Below are positions 52,252 to 61,313 of a stretch of DNA of 64,000 nucleotides, piece after piece. Every line of letters begins with the position of its first letter. The first letter of the stretch is position 1. The stretch is taken from contig NZ_JBAIYU010000014.1 in NCBI RefSeq assembly GCF_036763085.1, positions 62,001 to 126,000 of the forward strand, read 5' to 3'. The position numbers and the translations under genes were made by a program. The notes beneath the pieces are model-generated. The model was not told the origin of the DNA and did no database searches. It saw nothing but the letters and a program-made list of their open reading frames with translations. The DNA comes from JBAIYU01 sp036763085 (lineage in GTDB: Bacteria; Bacillota; Negativicutes; DSM-1736; Dendrosporobacteraceae).

Positions 52252-52428
52252 TTACTCTAAATTGTTAGCATTATTACTATCTAAGTGAGTTACACTAGTA
52301 TCTCTGGTTTTTGTATTTAAACTACTGTCTGTGGCAGTCTCTTCTTCGCTTTCGGCACTCATTGCAAGTGCCATCAACTCGGCATCAGGTATGCTGGAAA
52401 ACAGCCCGTTAACAAGCCGTCTTTTCAT
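52252..52428 (-). CDS. 58-residue acidic small protein
   Basis: A minus-strand gene starts at ATG 52428, 7 bp after AAAGGAGATGG, and ends at TAA 52252–52254. The product has a basic, hydrophobic start (MKRRLVNGLFSSIP), an acidic middle (AMSAESEEETATDSS), and a polar tail ending in NNANNLE. It has no membrane segment or known motif. The strong ribosome site and clean coding frame support it as a gene; the family is unknown. Confidence 0.6.
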   Translation of the reverse strand: MKRRLVNGLFSSIPDAELMALAMSAESEEETATDSSLNTKTRDTSVTHLDSNNANNLE

Positions 52429-52676
52429 TTTACCATCTCCTTTGTGAAATGATTAAACTGCTGTGATATAGTTTGGCTTAAAGTCATTTTGAAATATTCA
52501 GTTGCGAATAGATTATTTAAATAAAAACTGTTTTTAATAATTTCCCAGGAAATGGAATACATATTACTAATATGAGGCAAGTGCTTTATGAGTTTTTTCA
52601 GTTAAAAGGAATTTGCCCATACAATAGTGAATTAATGGTTAGTTGTGGTAAAAGAAAAGCTTAACTGGAGGAAACA

Positions 52677-54632
52677 ATGGAAATTTTTTTAGCACAGCAT
52701 CGCGGTTTTTGTTACGGTGTAAAGAGGGCCGTTGAGCTGGCAAATAATTGTGTTAATAACGAAGGACCGACTTATACGCTTGGTCCAATAATACATAACC
52801 CTCAAATGGTTAAAAGGCTGGCTGATAAAGGTATCGGGATGGCTGATAGTGTGAATGATGTTGATAATGGCACAATTATCATAAGATCGCACGGCGTTGG
52901 CCCGGCTATTTATGAGGCTGCTGAAAATAGACAGCTGAATATTGTTGATGCCACCTGTCCGCATGTAAAAAAAGCTCAGCTTGCAGCAAGAGAATTAGCA
53001 GCTATGGGGTATCAGGTAGTCATCGTTGGCGAGAAAAAACACCCCGAAGTAAAGAGTATCTTTGAGTGGGCAGGTAATGCAATAATTGTTGAGGATATCA
53101 CTGAAGCAATGCTGCTGCCATCAATTGAAAGATTGGGTGTGGTGTCTCAAACAACTTTTGCGGCAGATGCATTTCAAGCTATTGTCGATGTTCTTAAAAC
53201 TAAAACAGAAGATTTAAATATTAAGCGAACTATTTGTACGGCAACTGATTTACGGCAGCAAGCTGCTATTGAACTAGCAAAGCAAGTAGATATAATGATT
53301 GTCATAGGCGGGAAAAACAGTGCAAATACTACCCACTTAGCTGAGTTGTGTGCACCAGCATGTCAAACTCATCATATTGAGACCGCCGAAGAACTTAAGC
53401 AAGAATGGTTTAAAAATATTAAAAAGGCTGGGATAACCGCAGGTGCATCGACACCTGACTGGCTAATTGAGGAGGTCTATTGTAAAATGCAGCAAATGAA
53501 TGAATTAAATGCTTCAATTAAAGACGTTCAAAAGGGCAGTATAGTAAGCGGCAAAGTTGTAAGTGTACGAAAAGACGAGGTTTTTATTGATATCGGCTAT
53601 AAATCTGAAGGGGTTATAACTTTGGCAGAGCTTGCCTACCCCACTCCGGAAAGTGCGTTTGAAGTAGTTAAAGAAGGCGATGATATAGACGTTTATGTAA
53701 TTGACACTGAAGGTCAAAATGGTCTCAGTCTTTCTAAAGTTAAAGCTGATAAAATTTTAGCCTGGGATAAACTGAGTGCAGCTCAGCAAGAAAACCTTAT
53801 CATTGAGGGAAAAATAACCGAAGCGGTAAAAGGCGGTCTTGTTACATCGGTTTTTGGTATACGCGGTTTTATTCCAGCTTCTCAGGTTGATCTGCGTTTT
53901 ACAGAAGATTTAACCCAGTTTCTTGGTCAAACCTTTACTTTGAAAGTTATGGAAGTTGATGAAACAAAACAACGCGCAGTGCTTTCGCGCAGGCTAGTGC
54001 TGGAGGAAGAAAGACGACTGAAGGAACAAGCTGTCTATGAAAATATTAAGGTTAATGATGTAATAACAGGCAAAGTTACTCGCATTGCTGATTTCGGAGC
54101 GTTTGTTGATCTTGGCGGGGTTGACGGGCTTATTCACATATCTGATTTATCATGGGAAAGAGTAAAAACTCCGTATGATGTTGTTGATGTAGGCCAAGAA
54201 GTTACTGCTATCGTTATAAAAGCAGATGCAGCAGCCAAACGGATTTCGCTCAGTCTAAAACAAGTTACTCGTGATCCGTGGTTAGATATAATAGAGCAAT
54301 TTACCGAAGGTTCAATTGTTAAAGGGAAAGTCACTAAAATTACTAATTTTGGGGCTTTCGTGGAAATTGCAAAGGGAATAGAAGGCCTTGTAAGAATGTC
54401 TGAACTTGCAGAGAAAAAAGTGAGTAAAGCCGAGGAAGTTGTCAGTGGCGGTCAAGAGATAAATGTTAAAATCATTGAGATTGATAAAGCGAAAAAGCGG
54501 TTAGCTCTTAGCATCTATCAAGCCAGCCAGGATGCTGAGCGGGCTGAATACCAAGAATTTATCTCTCAAAATAAAGAGGTAGGTCTAACTTTAGCTGATA
54601 AATTCGGCCACCTGTTTAAACGTGAGGACTAG
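52677..54632 (+). CDS. ispH: Fused 4-hydroxy-3-methylbut-2-enyl diphosphate reductase and ribosomal S1-like protein
   Basis: The 651-residue product is a fusion. Residues 1–about 280 are IspH, with three cluster-binding cysteines (C12 in RGFCYGVKRA, one in DATCPHVKKA, one in TICTATDLRQ) and NTTHLAELC. Residues about 288–615 contain four S1 RNA-binding repeats, such as ITGKVTRIADFGAFVDLGGV. IspH makes IPP and DMAPP in the last MEP step. The IspH–S1 fusion is known in Clostridia and relatives. The ATG follows CTGGAGGAAAC. fni follows immediately. Confidence 0.96.
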   Translation: MEIFLAQHRGFCYGVKRAVELANNCVNNEGPTYTLGPIIHNPQMVKRLADKGIGMADSVNDVDNGTIIIRSHGVGPAIYEAAENRQLNIVDATCPHVKKAQLAARELAAMGYQVVIVGEKKHPEVKSIFEWAGNAIIVEDITEAMLLPSIERLGVVSQTTFAADAFQAIVDVLKTKTEDLNIKRTICTATDLRQQAAIELAKQVDIMIVIGGKNSANTTHLAELCAPACQTHHIETAEELKQEWFKNIKKAGITAGASTPDWLIEEVYCKMQQMNELNASIKDVQKGSIVSGKVVSVRKDEVFIDIGYKSEGVITLAELAYPTPESAFEVVKEGDDIDVYVIDTEGQNGLSLSKVKADKILAWDKLSAAQQENLIIEGKITEAVKGGLVTSVFGIRGFIPASQVDLRFTEDLTQFLGQTFTLKVMEVDETKQRAVLSRRLVLEEERRLKEQAVYENIKVNDVITGKVTRIADFGAFVDLGGVDGLIHISDLSWERVKTPYDVVDVGQEVTAIVIKADAAAKRISLSLKQVTRDPWLDIIEQFTEGSIVKGKVTKITNFGAFVEIAKGIEGLVRMSELAEKKVSKAEEVVSGGQEINVKIIEIDKAKKRLALSIYQASQDAERAEYQEFISQNKEVGLTLADKFGHLFKRED

Positions 54633-54634
54633 AA

Positions 54635-55696
54635 GTGCGCGAGTCAAGAAAACTAGATCATATAAAACATGCCTTAAAAACAGCCGACGGACCGCAGTCG
54701 AACAGATTTGAGGATTTTAAGCTTATTCATAATTGTTTACCGAAGCTGGCCTGGGATGAAATAGATCTCTCGTGCACAGCAGCAGGCCTGAAGCTAAGTA
54801 ATCCGATAATTATAAATGCTATAACCGGCGGTGCTAATGATATCACTGACATCAACGCAAAGTTAGCAGAATTTGCAAACATTACTGGCTGTGCAATCGC
54901 TGTCGGTTCGCAATTTGCTGCAATAGAGAATAAAGAAGTTACAGCTTCTTATCGTGTTGTTCGCCGTAAAAATCCTTCAGGTATAGTAATAGCTAATCTT
55001 GGGGCTTACGCAAAACCCGAACATGCTCAGCAAGCAATAGAAATGCTTGAAGCAGATGCCCTTCAAATTCATCTTAATCCAGCCCAAGAGATTATAATGG
55101 CAGAAGGGGATCGAGATTTTACCGATTATCTTGAAAACATTACAAAAATAGCCCAAAGCACTAAGGTGCCTGTTATCGCCAAGGAAGTAGGCTGCGGAAT
55201 TGCCAAAGAACAGGCAAAAATGCTAGTTGAAGCAGGGGTTAAGGCTATTGACGTAGGGGGCGCAGGCGGGACAAATTTTATTGCTATTGAAGCAGCTCGG
55301 ACCTCAGATGACCTCGATCAAGATATGCTAAGCTGGGGTATCCCTACGGCTATAAGCGCCGTAGAGACAGCCTCCGTGCTGCCAAGTAATGTTGATTTAA
55401 TAATATCAGGCGGAATAAGAACCCCGTTAGAGGCAGTAAAAGCCTTTGCCCTTAATGCTAAAGCTATTGGGATTGCTAATCCTATTTTGAAAACAATTAA
55501 ACAGCATGGTTTAGAAAAAGCGGCAGCATGGTTTGAAGGTTATACCTATCAAATAAAAAGATATATGCTGCTTACCGGGGCGAAAAACCTTTCAGAACTT
55601 ACAAATATCCCGATAATTATAACAGGGCCTAGTTTTGACTGGCTGTCTGTCCGGGGTGCCGACCCAAGTAAATACGCTTTAAGATCGAAAACATAG
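54635..55696 (+). CDS. fni: Type 2 isopentenyl-diphosphate isomerase
   Basis: The 353-residue FMN-dependent product has ANLGAYAKPEHAQQAIEML and VGGAGGTNFIAIEAAR (about 208) with the FMN phosphate-binding pattern. It interconverts IPP and DMAPP and complements IspH. The start is GTG at 54635, 2 bp after the ispH-rpsA stop, so the genes are coupled. A terminator overlaps the stop. Confidence 0.95.
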   Translation: MRESRKLDHIKHALKTADGPQSNRFEDFKLIHNCLPKLAWDEIDLSCTAAGLKLSNPIIINAITGGANDITDINAKLAEFANITGCAIAVGSQFAAIENKEVTASYRVVRRKNPSGIVIANLGAYAKPEHAQQAIEMLEADALQIHLNPAQEIIMAEGDRDFTDYLENITKIAQSTKVPVIAKEVGCGIAKEQAKMLVEAGVKAIDVGGAGGTNFIAIEAARTSDDLDQDMLSWGIPTAISAVETASVLPSNVDLIISGGIRTPLEAVKAFALNAKAIGIANPILKTIKQHGLEKAAAWFEGYTYQIKRYMLLTGAKNLSELTNIPIIITGPSFDWLSVRGADPSKYALRSKT

Positions 55697-55722
55697 CCCT
55701 TCAAGGCTATGTTTTTTCATTT
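55688..55722 (+). terminator. Terminator of fni
   Basis: AAAACATAGCC pairs with GGCTATGTTTT (11 bp) and further Ts follow. Confidence 0.88.
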
Positions 55723-55873
55723 ATAATCATTTAATTATAATCATTAATTATTTTGCTGGATTAATTAATGGTCTATATTGGAACAACTAGTTAAGTTCAA
55801 CTAATGAATTCTAATTACAAAATAGGGCAAAATAAGTTAACGGCAAAAATAATAAAGCTAGAGGTGAGTTTGT

Positions 55874-56647
55874 ATGAACATGCCAATAGGAATGATTACG
55901 CTATTGGTGATTGGCGTATTAGTTTATTTCGGTATAGCTCAGCGGATTTTAGACAGGATGCGCTTGACAGACAAGCAGGCTTTAATGTTCATTGTTGGTA
56001 TCGTCTTGGGCAGCTTTATTGATATTCCTATTATGAGTGAACCAGTAACTTTAACAATAAATGTCGGAGGAGCGCTGCTGCCAGCTCTACTAGCGATTTG
56101 GTTAATCTTTAAGGCCGATGAGACTGCTGAACGAGTTAGAGCAGTGCTGGCAAGTTTACTGGTTGCTTTCTCGGTCTATTTAGGATCACTTTATCTTCCT
56201 TACGAACCTGAAAATATGTTTATGGACCCTAAACTTATTTACGGAATTTCAGCAGGCTTAATAGCCTACATTGCCGGTCGTTCACGTCGCAGTGCGTTTG
56301 TTGGTGGTGTTCTAGGTATTATATTAAGTGATATAATCCATATGGTAACAATTCTGCGGGCAGGTATCCCTGGAACAACTGCAATTGGCGGTGCTGGTGC
56401 CTTTGATGTAGTTATTATTGCCGGTATTATCGCCGTTATGGTAGCTGAATTAGTCGGCGAGACTAGGGAAAAGATGCAAGGCGGACCTGTTCTTGGCCCA
56501 AATCGGCCGGAAGGTCTATATGAATTTAGTAAAGAATTATCAAACAGCAGTGCCAAAAAGAGAAATCTAAAAGCTGTTCCTAATAACAAAACTGACACCA
56601 ATTCCGGCAATCAGCAAAAGGATGGAAGAGGTGAGGACAGTGAATAG
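55874..56647 (+). CDS. DUF1614 family membrane protein
   Basis: The 257-residue polytopic membrane protein (six or more segments) has GIVLGSFIDIPIMSEPVTLTIN-like text (GSFIDIPIMSEPVTLTINVG) and a repeated Gly-rich pattern in GISAGLIAYIAGRSRRSAF, matching DUF1614. The last 35 residues are soluble and basic to polar. Function is unknown. It overlaps spoIIP by 8 bp, so they share a transcript and perhaps a role in sporulation or envelope. Confidence 0.82.
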   Translation: MNMPIGMITLLVIGVLVYFGIAQRILDRMRLTDKQALMFIVGIVLGSFIDIPIMSEPVTLTINVGGALLPALLAIWLIFKADETAERVRAVLASLLVAFSVYLGSLYLPYEPENMFMDPKLIYGISAGLIAYIAGRSRRSAFVGGVLGIILSDIIHMVTILRAGIPGTTAIGGAGAFDVVIIAGIIAVMVAELVGETREKMQGGPVLGPNRPEGLYEFSKELSNSSAKKRNLKAVPNNKTDTNSGNQQKDGRGEDSE

Positions 56648-57797
56648 ACTTATTGTAATATTAGCAATAGTAATATTCAGCTGTACAAGCCTTAGCGTTG
56701 GATTTGCCAGCAGCTACACTTACTACAACATTGTGGATGAAAGCGGCAAGGTTGTATATGTTACTGGCTGGGAATTGCAGATCGGAGACCAATGCTTGAC
56801 TGAGGATAATAAGAGATATGAAGTAGTAAGTATTGAAGGAACTACTGCTCATGCTAAATTTATCGGCGAGGTTAATCTATCAAAGTATATAAATGAAACC
56901 GAAAAACAGGCTCTATGGCGCGAAATTCTCATGCCAAGTGTGGCAATAGCTCAGAGTACTGGTAAAGTTGCTATATATCACACTCATTCTGATGAGTCTT
57001 ATGTTCCGACAGACGGTAAAGAGAGTATTTTGGGTAAGGGCAGCATTTATAAAGTCGGTGATACTTTTTCTAAGTCTCTGCAGGATAAAGGCATTAATGC
57101 TATCCACTCAACTGCCAAACATGATCCGCACGACAATATGGCTTATGAAAGATCGCGCCGTACAGCGCTTGATCTGGTTAAAAAACAGCAGCCTGACGCT
57201 GTTTTTGATATCCATCGAGATGCTGTTCCGCGTGAAGTTTATGCAGGCAAGGTTAATGGCCAGGATATTTCTAAAGTTCAGTTAGTTGTAGGAAAATATG
57301 GACCAACTGGTAAGCAAATTGAAGATTATGCATTGCAGATTAAAGCAGCATCAGATAAAAAGCATCCAGGTTTAGTTAAGGGTATATTCTTTGCTAAAGG
57401 AGGGGACTACAACCAAGACCTGCATCCGCGGTCAATGCTTTTGGAAGTAGGCGCTCATACTAATAGCCGTGAATCGGCTGAAAAAGGTGTTGCCCTTTTT
57501 GCTGATGTAATTCCATCTGTTATTGGGAAAACGGGCGCTAACCCTGCAAATCAAGCAGGTGAAGCTGGTTTTGGTACTGTTGCAGCCGGTGCATCTGGTG
57601 CAACAAAATCCATTGGTTGGATAGTAGGCTTTTTGGTTGTAGGCGCAGCAGCTTTTCTGTTCTTAAGTACAGGAAGTATGAAAGAGGCAAAAGCCAAACT
57701 AAAACAATTCACATCGACCGAATTTGCTAACTTCTTTGCCCCTAAAGCAAAGAATGAAAAGAATAAGGAACCTGACAAGGACAAACAAGAAAAATAA
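56640..57797 (+). CDS. spoIIP: Stage II sporulation protein P
   Basis: The product is about 385 residues from GTG 56640 after AGAGGTGAGG. It has an N-terminal signal-like hydrophobic segment (about 3–22), a middle amidase domain with the zinc motif YHTHSDESYVPTDGK (about 113–127), DIHRDAVPREVY (about 185), and VGAHTNSRESAEKG. A second hydrophobic segment near residues 322–345 is followed by a long Lys-rich tail. SpoIIP is an amidase and endopeptidase that removes peptidoglycan during engulfment. The C-terminal anchor is unlike Bacillus SpoIIP. Confidence 0.9.
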   Translation: MNRLIVILAIVIFSCTSLSVGFASSYTYYNIVDESGKVVYVTGWELQIGDQCLTEDNKRYEVVSIEGTTAHAKFIGEVNLSKYINETEKQALWREILMPSVAIAQSTGKVAIYHTHSDESYVPTDGKESILGKGSIYKVGDTFSKSLQDKGINAIHSTAKHDPHDNMAYERSRRTALDLVKKQQPDAVFDIHRDAVPREVYAGKVNGQDISKVQLVVGKYGPTGKQIEDYALQIKAASDKKHPGLVKGIFFAKGGDYNQDLHPRSMLLEVGAHTNSRESAEKGVALFADVIPSVIGKTGANPANQAGEAGFGTVAAGASGATKSIGWIVGFLVVGAAAFLFLSTGSMKEAKAKLKQFTSTEFANFFAPKAKNEKNKEPDKDKQEK

Positions 57798-57811
57798 ATC
57801 CAGGTTCTTTT

Positions 57812-57848
57812 AGGAGTGATGTTTTTCTCATCACTCCTTGATTTTATT
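57812..57848 (+). terminator. Terminator of DUF1614-spoIIP
   Basis: A 10-bp stem (AGGAGTGATG with CATCACTCCT) is followed by TGATTTTATTT. Confidence 0.8.
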
Positions 57849-57897
57849 TGCAGGAAAATCCAGTAAGCAAAAGGAATAATAAAGAGAGGTGAAAAAC

Positions 57898-59208
57898 TTG
57901 TCATATTATGGTATTGTAACAGGCGTAAACCCTGATAGTATTGCCGAAGAAATCGGTATCGAAGCGGGAGACCGCTTGCTGGAGGTAAATGGACAAAAAC
58001 TAAGGGATATTATTGATCTAAGTTTTGTCTTGGCTGATGAAAATGTCGAACTGCTAATTGAAAAGCCAAACGGTGATCAAGAAGTTATTGAAATAGAAAA
58101 AGATTATGATGAAGACTTGGGGATACAGTTTGAGAGTGCGGTGTTCGACGGTATAAGGCGTTGCGCTAACAAGTGTATTTTTTGTTTTGTCGATCAGATG
58201 GCTCCCAATATGAGAGAAAGCTTATATGTTAAAGACGATGATTACCGTATGTCCTTTTTATATGGAAACTTTGTCACACTTACTAATCTGACTGAGCAGG
58301 ATTTTGATAGAATTCGCAGGTTGCATTTATCGCCGCTGTATATATCTGTACATACTACTGATGGACCAACACGCGCCAAAATGCTGAACAATAAAAACGC
58401 CGCTAAAATTATGGAGCAGCTGACAAGATTAACTGATATGGGCATTGAGCTTCATACGCAGGTTGTTTTATGCCCAAGCGTAAATGACGGTGAAATTTTA
58501 GAAAAGACTATAGCTGATTTGTATAAATTATCTCCGAGTGTACTATCTTTAGCTATTGTGCCAGTTGGGCTGAGCCGTTATCGCGACGACTGTTACCCGC
58601 TCGACGGCTTTACACAAGAACAGGCGTGCAATATAATTAGCATGGTAACAAATTGGCAAAATAAGTGCAGAACCGAAATTGACAATTCTTTTGTCTATTT
58701 AGCTGATGAATTTTATATCGCAGCTAATCAGCCAATTCCTGAATATGAAATGTACGATGATTTTCCCCAAATTGAAAACGGTGTTGGGTTAGTAAGGGAC
58801 TTTTTAGCCGAATGGGAAAGCTGCACCGAAATTTCTAAGGGCTATTCAAAACCTACTTACCTTGATGTTGTGTGTGGCAAATCAGCCGAAAAAATCATCG
58901 AACCTCTTATGGCTGAAGTAAGGATACCCAATCTGCATATTCGTGTAGTGCCTGTCGAAAATGCCTTTTTTGGTACAAGAATAACAGTGACAGGACTTTT
59001 AACAGGTCAGGATATTGTGGGCACATTAAATAGTTTGCCAGGTGAACGCACTGGAGTCATTATCCCTGGCATAGCTTTGCGCAAAGGTGAAGAGGTATTT
59101 TTAGATAACTATAAGCTGCAGGATATTGAAAACCAATTGAAGGTACCTGTGCATGCTGCATATGGAGCGGCAGGACTGCATCAACTACTTCAAGCTTGGG
59201 ATGAGTAA
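57898..59208 (+). CDS. DUF512 family radical-SAM protein with PDZ domain
   Basis: The product is about 436 residues: an N-terminal PDZ-like domain (about 1–75; GIEAGDRLLEVNGQKL), then CANKCIFCFVDQM (C-x3-C-x2-C, about 87–99) as a radical-SAM-like iron-sulfur motif, and the DUF512 C-terminal region (about 270–430). These proteins often sit next to der in Clostridia. Substrate unknown. TTG 57898 lies 9 bp after GAGAGG; a GTG at 57889 overlaps that site. Confidence 0.9.
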   Translation: MSYYGIVTGVNPDSIAEEIGIEAGDRLLEVNGQKLRDIIDLSFVLADENVELLIEKPNGDQEVIEIEKDYDEDLGIQFESAVFDGIRRCANKCIFCFVDQMAPNMRESLYVKDDDYRMSFLYGNFVTLTNLTEQDFDRIRRLHLSPLYISVHTTDGPTRAKMLNNKNAAKIMEQLTRLTDMGIELHTQVVLCPSVNDGEILEKTIADLYKLSPSVLSLAIVPVGLSRYRDDCYPLDGFTQEQACNIISMVTNWQNKCRTEIDNSFVYLADEFYIAANQPIPEYEMYDDFPQIENGVGLVRDFLAEWESCTEISKGYSKPTYLDVVCGKSAEKIIEPLMAEVRIPNLHIRVVPVENAFFGTRITVTGLLTGQDIVGTLNSLPGERTGVIIPGIALRKGEEVFLDNYKLQDIENQLKVPVHAAYGAAGLHQLLQAWDE

Positions 59209-59334
59209 TTAATTATTTGAAGGTATATTGCCATATCCGCGCAGGAAAACTAGTTATATAAAAACTTGTCCATAATTAACCAAAAAAATAATATATTTTC
59301 AATCTTGTATAAATATGATGAATTAGGTGATGAA

Positions 59335-60657
59335 ATGAGTAAACCAATCGTTGCAATAGTGGGACGACCGAATGTTGGAAAATCAACGCTGTTTAATCAA
59401 ATAGGAAAAAAGCGAGTGTCAATTGTTGAAGATATGCCGGGAGTAACCCGCGATCGAATTTACCTCGACGCTGAATGGCTTAATAACGAATTTACCATGA
59501 TTGACACAGGCGGTATTGAAATTGAAACTGATGATCGAATCCTAAATGCTATTCGTCATCAAGCTCAGCTTGCAATAGAAGAAGCTGACGTAATTCTATT
59601 TATTGTTGACGGCAGGGCTGGATTAACTTCGTCAGATGAAGAAGTGGGAGCAATTCTTAGAAACACTCGCAAACCAGTTATTCTTGCAGTTAACAAAGTT
59701 GACAGTGCTAAAAAAATGGATGAGATTTATGAATTTTACAATCTAGGACTAGGTGAACCTATTCCTATCTCTGCATCAAATGCTTTGAATTTAGGTGACT
59801 TACTCGATAAAGTAGTCGAAAGCCTGCCTAAAGATCAAGAACCTGAAGGAGAAAGTGACCAGATTAGAGTTGCTCTGATCGGCAGACCGAATGTAGGTAA
59901 GTCCTCCTTAGTAAATGCTCTCATTGGCCAAGAACGTGTTATTGTAAGTGACATTCCTGGCACAACTCGTGATGCAATTGATACCCATTTTACTAAAGAA
60001 GGAACGCAATTTGTACTAATTGATACAGCCGGAATGAGACGGAAAGCCAAAATTGAACTGCCTGTTGAACGGTATAGTGTCATGCGTTCATTGCGCGCAG
60101 TTGACCGGTCCGACGTTGTATTGATGGTAATTGATGCGGTAGACGGGGTAACAGAACAGGATAAGAAAATCGCTGGTTATGCTCATGAAGGCGGCAAAGG
60201 TATAGTAATAGTTGTGAATAAGTGGGATTTAGTGGAAAAAGACAGCAAAACTTCACTGCGGTTTACTGAGACCATCAGAGATGAGTTAGGTTTTATGCAG
60301 TATGCGCCAGTGTTGTTTACATCAGCATTAACTAAACAGAGGGTAAATCGTATTACCGACTTGATTAAGTTTGTAGCAGAGCAGCATTCCATGAGAATTT
60401 CAACAAGCGTTTTAAATCAAGTTATAACAGATGCAACTGCAGTAAATCCTCCGCCGTCAGAACAGGGTAGACGTCTAAAGATATACTTTACTACCCAGGC
60501 CGACGTTAAGCCGCCTACCTTTATTTTCTTTGTTAATGATCCAGAGATTATGCATTTCTCCTATTTGCGTTTCTTAGAAAACAGATTACGCGAAAGCTTT
60601 GGTTTTGAAGGAACTCCTTTGAAGCTTGTTGTTCGCGGTCGTAAAGAAGAAGAATAG
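59335..60657 (+). CDS. der: Ribosome biogenesis GTPase Der
   Basis: The 440-residue protein has two tandem G domains, with P-loops GRPNVGKSTLFNQ (about 10) and GRPNVGKSSLVNA (near 184), each with DTxG and NKxD motifs (NKVD, NKWD), and a C-terminal KH-like domain. Der helps assemble the 50S subunit. ATG 59335 follows TTAGGTGATG; an in-frame extension from 59266 has no ribosome site. plsY and gpsA follow as in other Firmicutes. Confidence 0.97.
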   Translation: MSKPIVAIVGRPNVGKSTLFNQIGKKRVSIVEDMPGVTRDRIYLDAEWLNNEFTMIDTGGIEIETDDRILNAIRHQAQLAIEEADVILFIVDGRAGLTSSDEEVGAILRNTRKPVILAVNKVDSAKKMDEIYEFYNLGLGEPIPISASNALNLGDLLDKVVESLPKDQEPEGESDQIRVALIGRPNVGKSSLVNALIGQERVIVSDIPGTTRDAIDTHFTKEGTQFVLIDTAGMRRKAKIELPVERYSVMRSLRAVDRSDVVLMVIDAVDGVTEQDKKIAGYAHEGGKGIVIVVNKWDLVEKDSKTSLRFTETIRDELGFMQYAPVLFTSALTKQRVNRITDLIKFVAEQHSMRISTSVLNQVITDATAVNPPPSEQGRRLKIYFTTQADVKPPTFIFFVNDPEIMHFSYLRFLENRLRESFGFEGTPLKLVVRGRKEEE

Positions 60658-60684
60658 TTTCATTGTTTTGGGGAGGAGGGTGCT

Positions 60685-61311
60685 ATGGATTATTCTAATC
60701 TTTTATTAATAGCTGCTATCAGCTATGTGCTAGGTTCTATTCCTAATGGTCTTATAATAGGAAGATCTTTTTGTGATATAGACCTGCGGCAGTTTGGTAG
60801 CAAAAATATTGGCGCGACAAACGCCTATCGAGTGCTTGGCCCGTGGCCAGCTTTGTGGGTTTTTCTAACCGATGCCGCCAAAGGGGTATTGGGTGTATAT
60901 ATCGGACAATTTTTAGATGGATCGGCGTTAGCTCTGCTAATCGGTGGTATTGCAGCAATTGCTGGTCACAACTGGTCAATATTTCTTAAATTTAAAGGTG
61001 GACGTGGTGTAGCAACTGGCTTAGGTGTTATTGCCATACTGGTTCCTAAAGTTACTGCAATTGTGTTTGCTGTTTGGGCCGTAATTGTCTATATAAGCCG
61101 TTATGTATCCTTAGCTTCGATTGTTGCAGCCGCACTTGTGCCAATCCTAATGTGGCTTTTTAATGAGAAAATTGAATTTTACTATTTTGGTTTGCTTGCC
61201 GCGGCCTTTGTTATTGTTAGGCACAGGCCTAATATCGAAAGACTGCTTAAAGGAAACGAACTTAAAATTAAATCAGGTTCAGCTAATAAGGGGAGCGAAA
61301 AGGAGAAATGA
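60685..61311 (+). CDS. plsY: Acyl-phosphate:glycerol-3-phosphate acyltransferase
   Basis: The 208-residue polytopic membrane protein has SIPNGLIIGR, the conserved GSKNIGATNAYRVLG, and HNWSIFLKFKGGRGVATGLG, the PlsY signatures. It makes lysophosphatidic acid, the first step of phospholipid synthesis. The ATG follows GGGGAGGAGG, 27 bp after der. gpsA supplies its substrate glycerol 3-phosphate and follows at once. Confidence 0.96.
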   Translation: MDYSNLLLIAAISYVLGSIPNGLIIGRSFCDIDLRQFGSKNIGATNAYRVLGPWPALWVFLTDAAKGVLGVYIGQFLDGSALALLIGGIAAIAGHNWSIFLKFKGGRGVATGLGVIAILVPKVTAIVFAVWAVIVYISRYVSLASIVAAALVPILMWLFNEKIEFYYFGLLAAAFVIVRHRPNIERLLKGNELKIKSGSANKGSEKEK

Positions 61312-61313
61312 TT

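Noticed and set aside
55804..56022. 72-residue plus-strand frame overlapping the DUF1614 gene
   Set aside because: It is out of frame with DUF1614 over most of its length and its start lacks a ribosome site, whereas DUF1614 has one.
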